NCBI GenBank assembly: GCA_035529895.1
Contig: DATKVV010000034.1
Location: 79,064 to 143,063 of the forward strand
DNA: 64,000 nucleotides
Direction: 5' to 3'
Origin: JAUWKC01 sp035529895
GTDB taxonomy: Bacteria; Planctomycetota; Phycisphaerae; Sedimentisphaerales; Anaerobacaceae
The position numbers were made by a program, and so were the translations under genes. Positions 9,699 through 18,014 of this stretch are shown in pieces. Numbering within the stretch: position 1 is the stretch's first letter; every line of letters begins with the position of its first letter. The notes under the pieces are model-generated. The model was not told the origin of the DNA. It ran no database searches and saw only the letters and a list, made by a program, of their open reading frames with translations.

Positions 9699-10148
9699 AT
9701 GTATGTCACGACACAATTTTCGGTTTTTATGGTAAACAAGCCGGGGGTATTGGCTCAGGTTCTGGGCGAGTTTGCGCGGGCCAAGATTAACATCATTGCC
9801 ATAACGATGATGGATTCGGTGGAACATGGGGTCATGCGGGTGGTCTTTGCCGAACCGGAGAGGGCAAAAGAAGTGTTTGCCAGGATAAACATGCCCTACA
9901 ACGAGACGGAAGTGCTGTGTGTGAACCTGACCAATCAATCGGGAGCGCTTGCGGGGGTGGCGGAAAAGCTGGCCAGAGACCACATAAACATTTCGTACGC
10001 CTATTGCACCGCGGGCGCCAGAGGGGGGCGAACGACCGGCGTCTTGAAGGTGGCAGATGTTAAGAAAGCCATTAGGACTCTTGCGCAAAACAGAAAGGAA
10101 AGCAAGTCGCAGCCGGTCATCAGACGCTCGCATACTTCGAGAAGATAA
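9699..10148 (+). CDS. ACT-domain protein (tandem ACT)
   Basis: About 149 residues with an N-terminal ACT domain: FMVNKPGVLAQVLGEFARAK is the classical 'kPGvLaxvl' helix entry. A second ACT-like repeat starts at NQSGALAGVAEKLARDHINI, so the protein is a two-ACT regulator. ACT domains bind amino acids or other small ligands. The C-terminus is a basic tail (KESKSQPVIRRSHTSRR). ATG start at 9699 is supported by GGAGAGG at 9684-9690. Same strand as the STAS gene upstream, probably co-transcribed. The ligand is not evident. Confidence 0.85.
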   Translation: MYVTTQFSVFMVNKPGVLAQVLGEFARAKINIIAITMMDSVEHGVMRVVFAEPERAKEVFARINMPYNETEVLCVNLTNQSGALAGVAEKLARDHINISYAYCTAGARGGRTTGVLKVADVKKAIRTLAQNRKESKSQPVIRRSHTSRR

Positions 10149-10225
10149 CTGAACAAAGCAGACGGTCACACTATAAGGCTAAAAGTCGAGAAGCGGTTGC
10201 CCGGGTGACGGTTGCTCCCGGCCGT

Positions 10226-10252
10226 TTGCCACGCAACAGTTGTTGCAGGCAA
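10226..10252. other. Nested stem-loop between convergent genes
   Basis: TTGCC..GCAAC-AGTT-GTTGC..GGCAA forms an imperfect nested hairpin between the convergent ACT and HTH-receiver genes. It has no T-tract, so calling it a terminator is uncertain. Confidence 0.3.
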
Positions 10253-10270
10253 GTACGGCAAGGCGGAAGA

Positions 10271-10849
10271 CTAATAGACAATCGCAGTTGTTTCCTCTAT
10301 TTTTTTGATGACTTCGCCGGCATCGGCAGAGTTGGCTATATAGCCGTCGAAACCTTTCTGCAGGAGGGCGGCGGCTTCGGAATCGCTCAGTCGGTTCGCA
10401 AGGGCTAAAACCTTGATGGTCTGCAAATCCTCAGTGGCGCGGATGCTTTTGCAGATGTCCGTTGCGGTTATGCCTTTGGCAAAAAGATTTATCAGTAAGA
10501 CGTGCGGGGCAAATTTCTGGGCGACCACACCGGTTTCAAAATTGCTGTGGACGACCTGCACTTCATAATCGGCTTTGGTCCGCAGAGCGTCAACCAGTGA
10601 TGAGACCGTATCGCCGTCGCCGTCAACGATAAGGACCCGGATTTTACCGACCGGGAGTGCGGCCGTGGGCATATTATGGACTTTCATGAAGCGAAGCAGC
10701 TCGCCGAGCGGTATTCGCCGGTCCTTGCTTCCCGGTATGCGATAGCCTTTGAGCTGGCCGCTGTCAAACCACTTGGAAACCGTTCGCGGAGCGACGTTGC
10801 AAATCCTGGCCACATCGCCTGTCGTCAGTACGTTTTTACCTTTCGCCAT
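10271..10849 (-). CDS. HTH (excisionase/MerR-like) plus degenerate receiver protein
   Basis: 192 residues. Residues about 6-60 form an excisionase/MerR-type helix-turn-helix with wing: TTGDVARICNVAPRTVSKWF, then SKDRRIPLGELLRF. Residues about 68-190 are a CheY-like receiver fold (RVLIVDGDGDT at strand 1). The phospho-acceptor position reads VLLINLFAKG, with Asn where the family has Asp, and the late conserved Lys region reads GYIANSADAG without Lys. So it is probably a phosphorylation-independent pseudo-receiver. ATG start with GGGGAT about 6 nt upstream. Convergent with the ACT gene. DNA-binding role is likely; target unknown. Confidence 0.8.
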   Translation of the reverse strand: MAKGKNVLTTGDVARICNVAPRTVSKWFDSGQLKGYRIPGSKDRRIPLGELLRFMKVHNMPTAALPVGKIRVLIVDGDGDTVSSLVDALRTKADYEVQVVHSNFETGVVAQKFAPHVLLINLFAKGITATDICKSIRATEDLQTIKVLALANRLSDSEAAALLQKGFDGYIANSADAGEVIKKIEETTAIVY

Positions 10850-11242
10850 GTTTCGATCCCCATCACCACCCGTTTACACCGTATCTTTCTTCGGCCTTAA
10901 AAGAGGGGCTGTTTAGCACAGAAACAGGAATTTCTGACTTTGAGTGAGATAAGCGGCAGGCTTTGAAATGTCAGGTCCTATAAGCACAACCGGCTTTTGC
11001 GTAAAAGGATAAAAGAGGATATCAAAAGCTCGCTTTGGCGAACGCATCGAGCGTGGGGGTTTGGCGGGGATAAGGGCGCAAAGGTGCGGTCAAAATGTCT
11101 TTGATTTATGCGGCCCGGGCAGGTAGAATTTGGCAGGTATCGGGCCTTTTGTATATAGCGGCCGGTTGTGAGCCGGCGCTTGCCGAAGGATTATTTGCCA
11201 ACGACATTGTGCTAACGGTTTTTTTCTGATGAGGAGGTTTCA
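10850..11242. other. Divergent intergenic region, 390 bp
   Basis: Between the HTH-receiver gene (minus) and the aminotransferase gene (plus). Contains the ribosome binding site GAGGAGG (about 11231-11237) of the latter. No tRNA, riboswitch or clear sigma-70 boxes were recognised. Confidence 0.4.
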
Positions 11243-12373
11243 ATGAGGGTATATTTGTCTCGGCCGGACATCACTGAGAAGGAAATCGAGGCGGTCTGCG
11301 CGGTGCTCCGCAGCCCGAATCTTTCGCTTGGTCCGAAACTTGCCGAATTCGAAGAGGCTTTTGCGGCTTATATCGGCAGAAAACGAGCGGTGGCCGTTAA
11401 CAGCGGCACGAGCGGCCTGTTTCTGTGCATGCTGGCTTTGGGGATTGGACCCGGCGACGAGGTTATTACCACGCCGTTTACTTTTATAGCCACTTCGAAC
11501 TCGATTATGATGGTCGGCGCAAGACCGGTCTTTGTTGACATAGACCCGGTGAGCCTGAATCTGGACCCTGCAAGAATCGAACCGGCGATAACTGAAAAGA
11601 CAAAAGCCATTATGCCGGTAGAGGTTTTTGGGAACCCTGCTGGTTTCGATAAAATCTGCGAAATCGCTGAGAAACACAATCTGACCGTAATCGAAGACAG
11701 TTGTGAGGCCCTCGGCTCGACGCTGAACGGCAGAAAGGCCGGTACGTTCGGTACGATGAGCGTATTTGCATTCTATCCGAATAAGCAGATAACCACCGGC
11801 GAGGGCGGAATGATTCTGACCGACGACGACGATTTGGCGGATATGTGCCTATCGCTTCGCAACCAGGGCCGAGGCAAGGGTGGCGGCTGGCTGGACCACG
11901 AAAGGCTCGGGTACAACTTTAGGCTCAGCGACATTAACTGTGCATTGGGCATTGCGCAGCTTTCGAGAATCGACGAAATGAGCGCCAAACGCAAACAGGT
12001 CGCAGCGTGGTACCAGGAAATGTTGGCCGGCGACGACCGGCTTATAGTACCGGCCGAGCCGGCGCGCTGTGAGGTCTGCTGGTTTGTTTTTGTCGTCAGG
12101 CTGGCGGAAAGATTCACTCTAAAGCAGCGTAACAAGGTCCTGCAAATGATGAGGGAGCGGGGCATACAGGTGAAAAACTATTTTCCGCCCGTGCTCTTAC
12201 AGCCTTTTATGGCAGAACGGTTCAGGTATGAACAGGGCGATTTCCCTGTTACCGAATCAGTGTGCAAGGGTACTATTTCCCTGCCGTTCTATAATAATCT
12301 GACCAGGGATCAGGTATCGCTTGTTTGCAGTGAGTTGAGACAGGCGCTGGATGAAATTTCGGCGAATGTTTAA
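11243..12373 (+). CDS. DegT/DnrJ/EryC1/StrS family PLP aminotransferase
   Basis: PLP-dependent sugar aminotransferase/dehydratase family, making amino sugars for surface polysaccharides or cofactors. Hallmarks: NSGTSGLFLCMLALGIGPGD, PFTFIATSNSIMMVGARPVF, the PLP-Lys loop FYPNKQITTGEGGM with Lys near residue 181, and RNQGRGKGGG followed by GYNFRLSDINCALGIAQL. Length of 376 residues is normal. Strong ribosome binding site GAGGAGG upstream of the ATG. No sugar-nucleotide genes are next to it, so the product cannot be deduced. Family call firm. Confidence 0.93.
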   Translation: MRVYLSRPDITEKEIEAVCAVLRSPNLSLGPKLAEFEEAFAAYIGRKRAVAVNSGTSGLFLCMLALGIGPGDEVITTPFTFIATSNSIMMVGARPVFVDIDPVSLNLDPARIEPAITEKTKAIMPVEVFGNPAGFDKICEIAEKHNLTVIEDSCEALGSTLNGRKAGTFGTMSVFAFYPNKQITTGEGGMILTDDDDLADMCLSLRNQGRGKGGGWLDHERLGYNFRLSDINCALGIAQLSRIDEMSAKRKQVAAWYQEMLAGDDRLIVPAEPARCEVCWFVFVVRLAERFTLKQRNKVLQMMRERGIQVKNYFPPVLLQPFMAERFRYEQGDFPVTESVCKGTISLPFYNNLTRDQVSLVCSELRQALDEISANV

Positions 12374-12429
12374 GCGGAAGAGTTTCTTGCTGTTTTGGCA
12401 ACAGAAGGACTAACGCAAGGGGCGTCTTG

Positions 12430-12463
12430 CAGCCGATAAAAATGGGCTTTCGAGGCTGTTTTT
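12430..12463 (+). terminator. Weak candidate terminator after aminotransferase gene
   Basis: CAGCC, a 19-nt loop, GGCTG, then TTTTT. Short stem and long loop, so low confidence. Confidence 0.3.
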
Positions 12464-12526
12464 GCACCGGCGATTCGACGCCGAATACTAAGTGTGTATG
12501 TGACCCCAATTCAATTAAGGCGTTTT

Positions 12527-12555
12527 TTGATTTGGTGTACAGGGGTATATATGTT
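12527..12555 (+). promoter_or_regulatory. Candidate sigma-70 promoter for small membrane gene
   Basis: TTGATT, 17 bp, TATGTT, about 80 bp upstream of the small membrane gene. Imperfect boxes, inferred only. Confidence 0.3.
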
Positions 12556-12633
12556 AGAATATAAGAGGAATGAATAGCCAAGGCCGGCGGGGGGGCGGCC
12601 GATAAAATCATTATCTTTGGAAGGGAGAGCATT

Positions 12634-12903
12634 ATGGGAGGCTGGAGAAGCAAAATCATCTTCCTGCTTATCGTTTACTTTGCCGGCTTTGCAACCGCCA
12701 TTTATTGTCTGGCGCCTGTACCGGAAAACCGAGGTAATCATCGTGGCGAGAACGGCTTTGTGCATTCGGTGTTTAAGTCGGATGAATTTGCGAAGTCTTT
12801 CAACCTCGAGATGCACAAGTGTCTGGATTTTGCCAGGGATGCTGCCCGACAGGCAGGCGAATTCGTCAAGCAAAAGCTCGATGAAAGGCAGGCCAGCAGC
12901 TAA
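12634..12903 (+). CDS. Small single-span membrane protein, unknown function
   Basis: Not recognised. 89 residues with one N-terminal membrane helix (KIIFLLIVYFAGFATAIYCL) and a soluble, charged, helical tail. A ribosome binding site (GGAAGGGAGAG) precedes the ATG, and a good hairpin-T terminator follows 90 bp after the stop, both supporting a real monocistronic gene. Confidence 0.72.
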   Translation: MGGWRSKIIFLLIVYFAGFATAIYCLAPVPENRGNHRGENGFVHSVFKSDEFAKSFNLEMHKCLDFARDAARQAGEFVKQKLDERQASS

Positions 12904-12990
12904 GCGGCAAGGAGGCTGACTTAGGCACGGACTCTTAATTGCTAACCGTATATACGTTATCCAGGGGGGGACGTATATGCCGCATCGTTT

Positions 12991-13024
12991 GGCCGTGGGT
13001 TACGGGGCCCACGGCCAGCTTTTT
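12991..13024 (+). terminator. Rho-independent terminator (+)
   Basis: Nine-base stem GGCCGTGGG / CCCACGGCC with an 8-nt loop, followed by AGC and TTTTT. Ends the small membrane gene. Confidence 0.75.
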
Positions 13025-13035
13025 GCGCGACGGAA

Positions 13036-13067
13036 AGAAAACGCCGCCGAGTAGCTGGCACGGCGGC
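13036..13067 (-). terminator. Rho-independent terminator (-)
   Basis: Read on the minus strand: GCCGCCG, 11-nt loop, CGGCGGC, then GTTTTCTTT. It follows the stop of the anti-sigma-like gene ending at 13092. Confidence 0.75.
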
Positions 13068-13091
13068 ATTCAACAACTTGTTTAGCAGACG

Positions 13092-14600
13092 CTATTTCTT
13101 AAGAGAAGCACGAATCTGCTCGCTCAGTTTCATTACGCTGTCATAAGTTACATGCGTCGGTGGCTGGCTATTGTCGCTGAGTTCCGACATCGCGCCCAGA
13201 ACGAACCTGTTAAACTCGTGTTCAAAAATCCTGTAAGCGTAAATGGGATTTCCAACCTCGGTTTTGCGCTCCCCGGCGTCCTCAAACTCGCAGAGAATGT
13301 TAAAACATCTTCCTGTAGGTGATGCGCTCACCTGTTGTGTTGCTACGTAAATCGCCCATTCATAGAACCATGCGGTTTTCTTTCCGTTTTTCCATGTGTA
13401 CGTTTTCTTTGTGTAGGCGAGATGGCGACCCACATACGAGATTTCAGGCGGCCGGTCGCCCAATTCTGTCGGGCCGGGTTTTAGTCCGTAAATCACCACA
13501 GGGATTGTGGGCAATTCGCCTCCGGCTTGCAGGCCCGCAAACGCGTTTTCTTGTGGCTGCTGGTCCGACTTACAGCCCCAGCCGAGGATTATACTTCCAT
13601 CGTCCAAAATGAAGGCGACAGCAAGACTGACCTTGGCGTTGCCCATAAAGAACCATCCGGCTCCCAAGCCTTCCCCGACAGTTGCGCTCTCCAAAGTATT
13701 CTGATGTTTATAGGCAACACAATCCGGAAATGCAAAAATAGAGGCAGATAAGGGCACATCGCGTTCAACCTCCATGAAGTACATGGGCCGCCAGGTGGTA
13801 TCGTCTCCACTTGTTTTGAACCACGCATTGACACGGCCCAGTTCGCCCGACGAAGGAGACAGCCAGCACCTTACTTTCTTCGGGACCGCCCCCGCAATCG
13901 AGTCAAATGTGAATTCGCGCTGCCATATATCGAATAGCGTTCCGTCGATCTTTTCTTGGCCGACGTTGCTGAATTCCACAAGCTGCTCGGGTTCTATCAT
14001 ACGAAGGAAGGTGTCTACATCGTGTTTCATATCAAGCTGCCGCTTGACTTTGCTTAACCTGTTGAACCAAACCAATCTTCTTCCGTGCTCTATATCCATG
14101 GCATACTCTCCATCGCGGAAAGCCTCGCTTCGAAAGTACCTGCGAACTCCGCGGGTGTAAGGGTCAGGCTCATGGGATATGCGTCGAAATCTGCCATTTT
14201 CAAGGTCGATCCAACGTTCTTCTGGCAAGATTGTTGCTGTCATAAGCTCCGGCTGATTAGGGTCTGGTGCGTAATTCCAGATCGTAGATTTGATGTGTAG
14301 GGTCCTTGCATCGCACAGCAGCTCTGGCAGGTCGCTGATTCCGTAAGCGGGTGCGACCGCGCTATCGAAGACTCTCAGCGACAGTATGACGCCCAAAATG
14401 ACCGCCGCGGCTGCGGCAAATCTGACCATTTTGCTTTTCATGACGATTCTCCAAATGTCAAGCCCGGTTTCAGCCGGCTTTGTTTGTCTCACTCTTTCCA
14501 GATGCTCCAACGCGTCATTGAGAATTCTCTTATCCGCCTCGGAACTAATTGAAACACCTGATTCCTTAATTAGTCTGTTTATGTTGTCTGCCGGTTTCAT
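13092..14600 (-). CDS. Planctomycete membrane anti-sigma-like protein
   Basis: 502 residues. N-terminal cytoplasmic helix region (about 1-52), the motif MKSKMVRFAAAAA leading into one membrane helix (about 57-78), then a large exported domain of unknown fold. Its start overlaps the stop of the upstream ECF sigma gene by 4 nt (ATGA type), the usual arrangement for a sigma factor and its membrane-bound regulator in planctomycetes. There is no HX3CX2C zinc finger, so it is not a classical ZAS protein. A terminator follows the stop. Regulatory role is inferred from gene order and topology. Confidence 0.72.
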   Translation of the reverse strand: MKPADNINRLIKESGVSISSEADKRILNDALEHLERVRQTKPAETGLDIWRIVMKSKMVRFAAAAAVILGVILSLRVFDSAVAPAYGISDLPELLCDARTLHIKSTIWNYAPDPNQPELMTATILPEERWIDLENGRFRRISHEPDPYTRGVRRYFRSEAFRDGEYAMDIEHGRRLVWFNRLSKVKRQLDMKHDVDTFLRMIEPEQLVEFSNVGQEKIDGTLFDIWQREFTFDSIAGAVPKKVRCWLSPSSGELGRVNAWFKTSGDDTTWRPMYFMEVERDVPLSASIFAFPDCVAYKHQNTLESATVGEGLGAGWFFMGNAKVSLAVAFILDDGSIILGWGCKSDQQPQENAFAGLQAGGELPTIPVVIYGLKPGPTELGDRPPEISYVGRHLAYTKKTYTWKNGKKTAWFYEWAIYVATQQVSASPTGRCFNILCEFEDAGERKTEVGNPIYAYRIFEHEFNRFVLGAMSELSDNSQPPTHVTYDSVMKLSEQIRASLKK

Positions 14601-15145
14601 TTTTTCGCCTCACTATTCAAGATTGACCGCAGTTTATCCATTCCATACCGGTACCGGCTCTTGGCCGTGTTGACTGAGATGCCTTGTGACTTTGCAATTG
14701 CTCTAAACTTCATCCCCGCTCGCAAGTGCAGGACGACCACTTCTCGTTGCTGGCAGGGCAGTTGTGCCACCGCGCGGCTTAGTTGCTGCAACTGCTCGTT
14801 GCACGCAATTGACTCATAAGCCCCGTTCGAATCCGCGCCAATGGGCTCCACCTCATCAAGTGCTACCGTATGACTCCGTCTCAAGCGGTTTACGTTGCGT
14901 GCACGATTAGCAACGCAGGTGGCTAAATAACCTTTGAGGGTCCCCGTCAGTCGAAACCCCTCAAGAGCCTGAACAAATGAGACAAAGACATCGTGCACCA
15001 CGTCCTCGGCGGCGCTGGTATCATTCAAGAGGGCGACAGCCAGGACCATCAAATCATTCTTGTACTTTTCATAGATCCGACGCAGAGCCTCCTTACTCCC
15101 GCGTTTACACCTTTGCACAAGCAGCTTGTCTTCCATAAGGCCCAC
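14597..15145 (-). CDS. ECF RNA polymerase sigma factor
   Basis: Sigma-70 family extracytoplasmic-function factor of 182 residues. Region 2: DLMVLAVALLNDTSAAEDVV followed by HDVFVSFVQAL; region 4: LPCQQREVVVLHLRAGMKFR then AIAKSQGISVNTAKSRYRYG, the helix-turn-helix. I take the GTG at 15145 because AGGA sits 8 nt upstream; an in-frame ATG at 15136 is the alternative. It overlaps the following membrane regulator gene by 4 nt, so the pair is translationally coupled. Target promoters unknown. Confidence 0.92.
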   Translation of the reverse strand: MGLMEDKLLVQRCKRGSKEALRRIYEKYKNDLMVLAVALLNDTSAAEDVVHDVFVSFVQALEGFRLTGTLKGYLATCVANRARNVNRLRRSHTVALDEVEPIGADSNGAYESIACNEQLQQLSRAVAQLPCQQREVVVLHLRAGMKFRAIAKSQGISVNTAKSRYRYGMDKLRSILNSEAKK

Positions 15146-15276
15146 TAAAGCAGTCCTAAACGAACGTTCGCCACTAACATAACACTTTGAGCACTTGTTT
15201 GGGTCTAAAGAAAATAGGGGCTTTCCCGGTCTTCTTGACCATTATGGTCCAAGAACCAGCCCCGACCGAAAGCGCA

Positions 15277-15313
15277 CAAAAAAAACGCCGCGGAGCAAAT
15301 GGCCCAGCGGCGT
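15277..15313 (-). terminator. Rho-independent terminator (-)
   Basis: Minus strand: ACGCCGC, 15-nt loop, GCGGCGT, then eight T. Directly after the stop of the M1-like gene (15334). Confidence 0.8.
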
Positions 15314-15333
15314 GTTAATCTGACGTCGGACGC

Positions 15334-17925
15334 TTATTTCCCTTCTCGTTCCAACTTCCGTTTTTTTCTCGGTATCCAAGGTCGCCAATCGCATGGTCTG
15401 CCAAAATTGCCCGTCCACTGCCATTTTCCCTTCCAGAAAGCAGGCACGAAAGTATCATCCCACTTGCCGGTACGAGGATGCCTCACGTAAATCGGCCAAA
15501 TCATACCTTCTTCCGGTTGCTCGGGAGGCAGTGGAGCACGAAGGATGTCATATTTAGTAAATTCAGTAACGTCCCAACCCTGTAGCACGCGTTTTGCTTC
15601 TTCATCGTCTTGGAACCGCGCCCAGACTATAGCTCGTTTGAGTGCCTCGGTGTCGTGGGAATATAAAGCAGACATGATGGTCAGGAGAAGGTCCACAGGT
15701 GTCGACATGTCCTCGTACTTCTGGCCGGCACGAATCTTCTCCATGATTCGGCGAAATCTCTCGATAACCCGTGCCTCGGCTTCAGTGATCTCACTCGTGA
15801 GAAAAGGGTCTCCTTTATACTTTTCTTTTTCCTCCCACTCCGATAGTCTTTCCGTGATCGAATTGCGCCAATCGGTCCGGGGGCCGAAATTCCCAAACAG
15901 CCTCCACTTTCCATCGCGGAAACCAAATACAAATGTATTAGCCAATTCCGCCTTATCGCCTCTTCTCATATAAATCGGCCAGTAGGTGTCCCCTTCCGGT
16001 TGTCCGGGCGGCAAGGGCGTGCGAAGGATATCAAACCGGGCATACGCCTGCTCCAAATCAGCCATCTGTTTATCTGTTAATCTTGGGTCCAGGTTCTCAT
16101 CGTCATGGCTGAGCCGATTGATTCGCTTGAACGCATCCGCGTCGCGGGCATGCAGGTGTGACAGAAGCGTCAGGAAAGTCCCAAGAGGCGTGGAAGTATC
16201 CTCGTACTTCTCGCCAGCGAGAATTTTTTTCCGGGTCTTGTGAAACTCCTCGATTGCCTCCGCCTCGCGTTCACTCATCTTGCCGTCAAGGGCCACCATT
16301 GTGTTGTCGAATCTGTTTGTATCCGGCAGGTATTCATCAGGGTCAACAATCACCCTTCGCCAGGGTTTGTCGGAAGTAAATGTGCACCGTTCCTCATTTC
16401 GAGCTACACGCTTGCGCACACCACTACCGTCGGTCAGCTCCAGTAACACGTCAACAGGCATTCGTGCAGAGCCTTTGGCCTCTATCGAAACGGCGATTTG
16501 CTGTTTTGAATCAACCTGGGTTGTCTTTGCATCAACTACTGCATAGTCTAAACTATCATTAGTGTGGACCCATTGATGGAAAAACCAGTCCAGCTCTTGC
16601 CCGCTTACCTCTTCGCATACCCTCTGAAAGTCTTCTGCATCGATAGCCTGACGGGCAAACTGGTCCAAAGTTGTTTTGGCTATTTGGCGCAGGACGTCTT
16701 TACCCAAAAGGTGTTCGAGCATCAATGCTATGGCGTAACCCTTATCGTGCAGCAGGTCTTGATCATGCATTCGAGACTTTAAATCTTTTTCAGTTGTATT
16801 CTCAAGCTTGGTATTAAATCCAGATCTTACAGCGTCCAAATATTCGTTGAGCATATTAGAATAAACGGTGCAGGGCATGTTTCGCGCTTGCATATACTGG
16901 CGGTCGGACCAGAGTCCCATCCCCATGCACAGCCAGGTTCTGGTGGGATCCGTATCGGGGACGCCTGTGACCCAGCTCCATCCCCAATATTCGTGGCCGA
17001 TTTCATGGGCGACGCCCCACGACAATTTGTCCTTGAGGACATAGACTATGTTGCTGCCGACGGGCCCGCCCCCGCCGCCTCCCCTGTCGTAGGCGACTAT
17101 GTTGAGCCATGTGCCCGGATAGAACCCGTACAAATCGCGATAGAAACGCACAACATCTTTGGCAATACTCAGCCTCTGCTCCGCCCCCTCCTTATTTTGT
17201 GTGTAAAAACAGTTGATTGTTACGTCACCCTGCACGGCCGTAATCACATGCTCTGCATGTGATAACACCATGCTAAAATCGGGAATATCGGTGGCCTCGC
17301 AGGTAATTGTCCATAAGCCGTTTTCATCTTTTCGGCGTTCCACTACTTTACCCGATATGGGGATAAGAGGCTGAGGCAGCGGCCCAACAGTCACACGGTA
17401 ATCGGCGAACTGCTCAACACCGAACCGCCAACCCCTATCATCCCGATACGCTACTCTCGGATGCCAGCAGCCTCTAAGATTCTTTATACGGGCCCCACAT
17501 CGCATGAGCACAGCCGCCTCTGATTGCATCTGTAACTCCACCGACTTGCCTGGTTCGAGGGGTTTACGAAGCTCCACGATAAAGTAGTCTTCCACGGGTT
17601 TACCGGCACGGACAAAGGGCGACACGTGTAACGGTTGTCCCGATTCGTCAGCGACCGAAGCGTTTTCGTCAACATGCACCAAACCTTTTTCCTTTTGTTT
17701 CTGGTTTGGAGTAAAGTGGAATACCAACTCATGAAGGGTTGCGGAGCCGCCGTTATGATACATCAACTTTGTTTTGACTTTGACGGTTCCCTTACCTTGG
17801 TCTATGACGGCGGTAACGTCGTACCGGCAGTTCGCCGCCGCACCGTGCGCTACGCCAGTTGCGAACACATAGATCAAGGATAGTGTCCATATTATCCCTT
17901 TACTTACCGAATGGTCAGGATGCAT
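15334..17925 (-). CDS. M1-peptidase-like secreted protein with two C-terminal repeats
   Basis: 863 residues with a signal peptide (IIWTLSLIYVFATGVAHGAA). Residues about 30-540 follow the M1 (gluzincin) aminopeptidase fold. HEIGHEYWG near residue 307 keeps the HExxH pair. The downstream Glu of the family WLxEG motif is Met here (WLCMGMG), and the GxMEN substrate motif is replaced by GGPVGSNIVYV, so catalysis is doubtful. Two tandem domains of about 130 residues follow (about 560-690 and 722-852), each starting 'KILAGEKYEDTSTP' / 'KIRAGQKYEDMSTP' and ending 'GNFGxxxDWR'. A strong terminator follows. It lies between two ECF sigma modules on the same strand. Confidence 0.8.
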   Translation of the reverse strand: MHPDHSVSKGIIWTLSLIYVFATGVAHGAAANCRYDVTAVIDQGKGTVKVKTKLMYHNGGSATLHELVFHFTPNQKQKEKGLVHVDENASVADESGQPLHVSPFVRAGKPVEDYFIVELRKPLEPGKSVELQMQSEAAVLMRCGARIKNLRGCWHPRVAYRDDRGWRFGVEQFADYRVTVGPLPQPLIPISGKVVERRKDENGLWTITCEATDIPDFSMVLSHAEHVITAVQGDVTINCFYTQNKEGAEQRLSIAKDVVRFYRDLYGFYPGTWLNIVAYDRGGGGGGPVGSNIVYVLKDKLSWGVAHEIGHEYWGWSWVTGVPDTDPTRTWLCMGMGLWSDRQYMQARNMPCTVYSNMLNEYLDAVRSGFNTKLENTTEKDLKSRMHDQDLLHDKGYAIALMLEHLLGKDVLRQIAKTTLDQFARQAIDAEDFQRVCEEVSGQELDWFFHQWVHTNDSLDYAVVDAKTTQVDSKQQIAVSIEAKGSARMPVDVLLELTDGSGVRKRVARNEERCTFTSDKPWRRVIVDPDEYLPDTNRFDNTMVALDGKMSEREAEAIEEFHKTRKKILAGEKYEDTSTPLGTFLTLLSHLHARDADAFKRINRLSHDDENLDPRLTDKQMADLEQAYARFDILRTPLPPGQPEGDTYWPIYMRRGDKAELANTFVFGFRDGKWRLFGNFGPRTDWRNSITERLSEWEEKEKYKGDPFLTSEITEAEARVIERFRRIMEKIRAGQKYEDMSTPVDLLLTIMSALYSHDTEALKRAIVWARFQDDEEAKRVLQGWDVTEFTKYDILRAPLPPEQPEEGMIWPIYVRHPRTGKWDDTFVPAFWKGKWQWTGNFGRPCDWRPWIPRKKRKLEREGK

Positions 17926-18014
17926 ATTCAGTTCTCCTAAAAATAGAAACGTGCGATTTACAGCCGGAGATTCACCCGCGCTTCAAGCTCTAAGGTGCCG
18001 CTTCCGCCGCAGAC

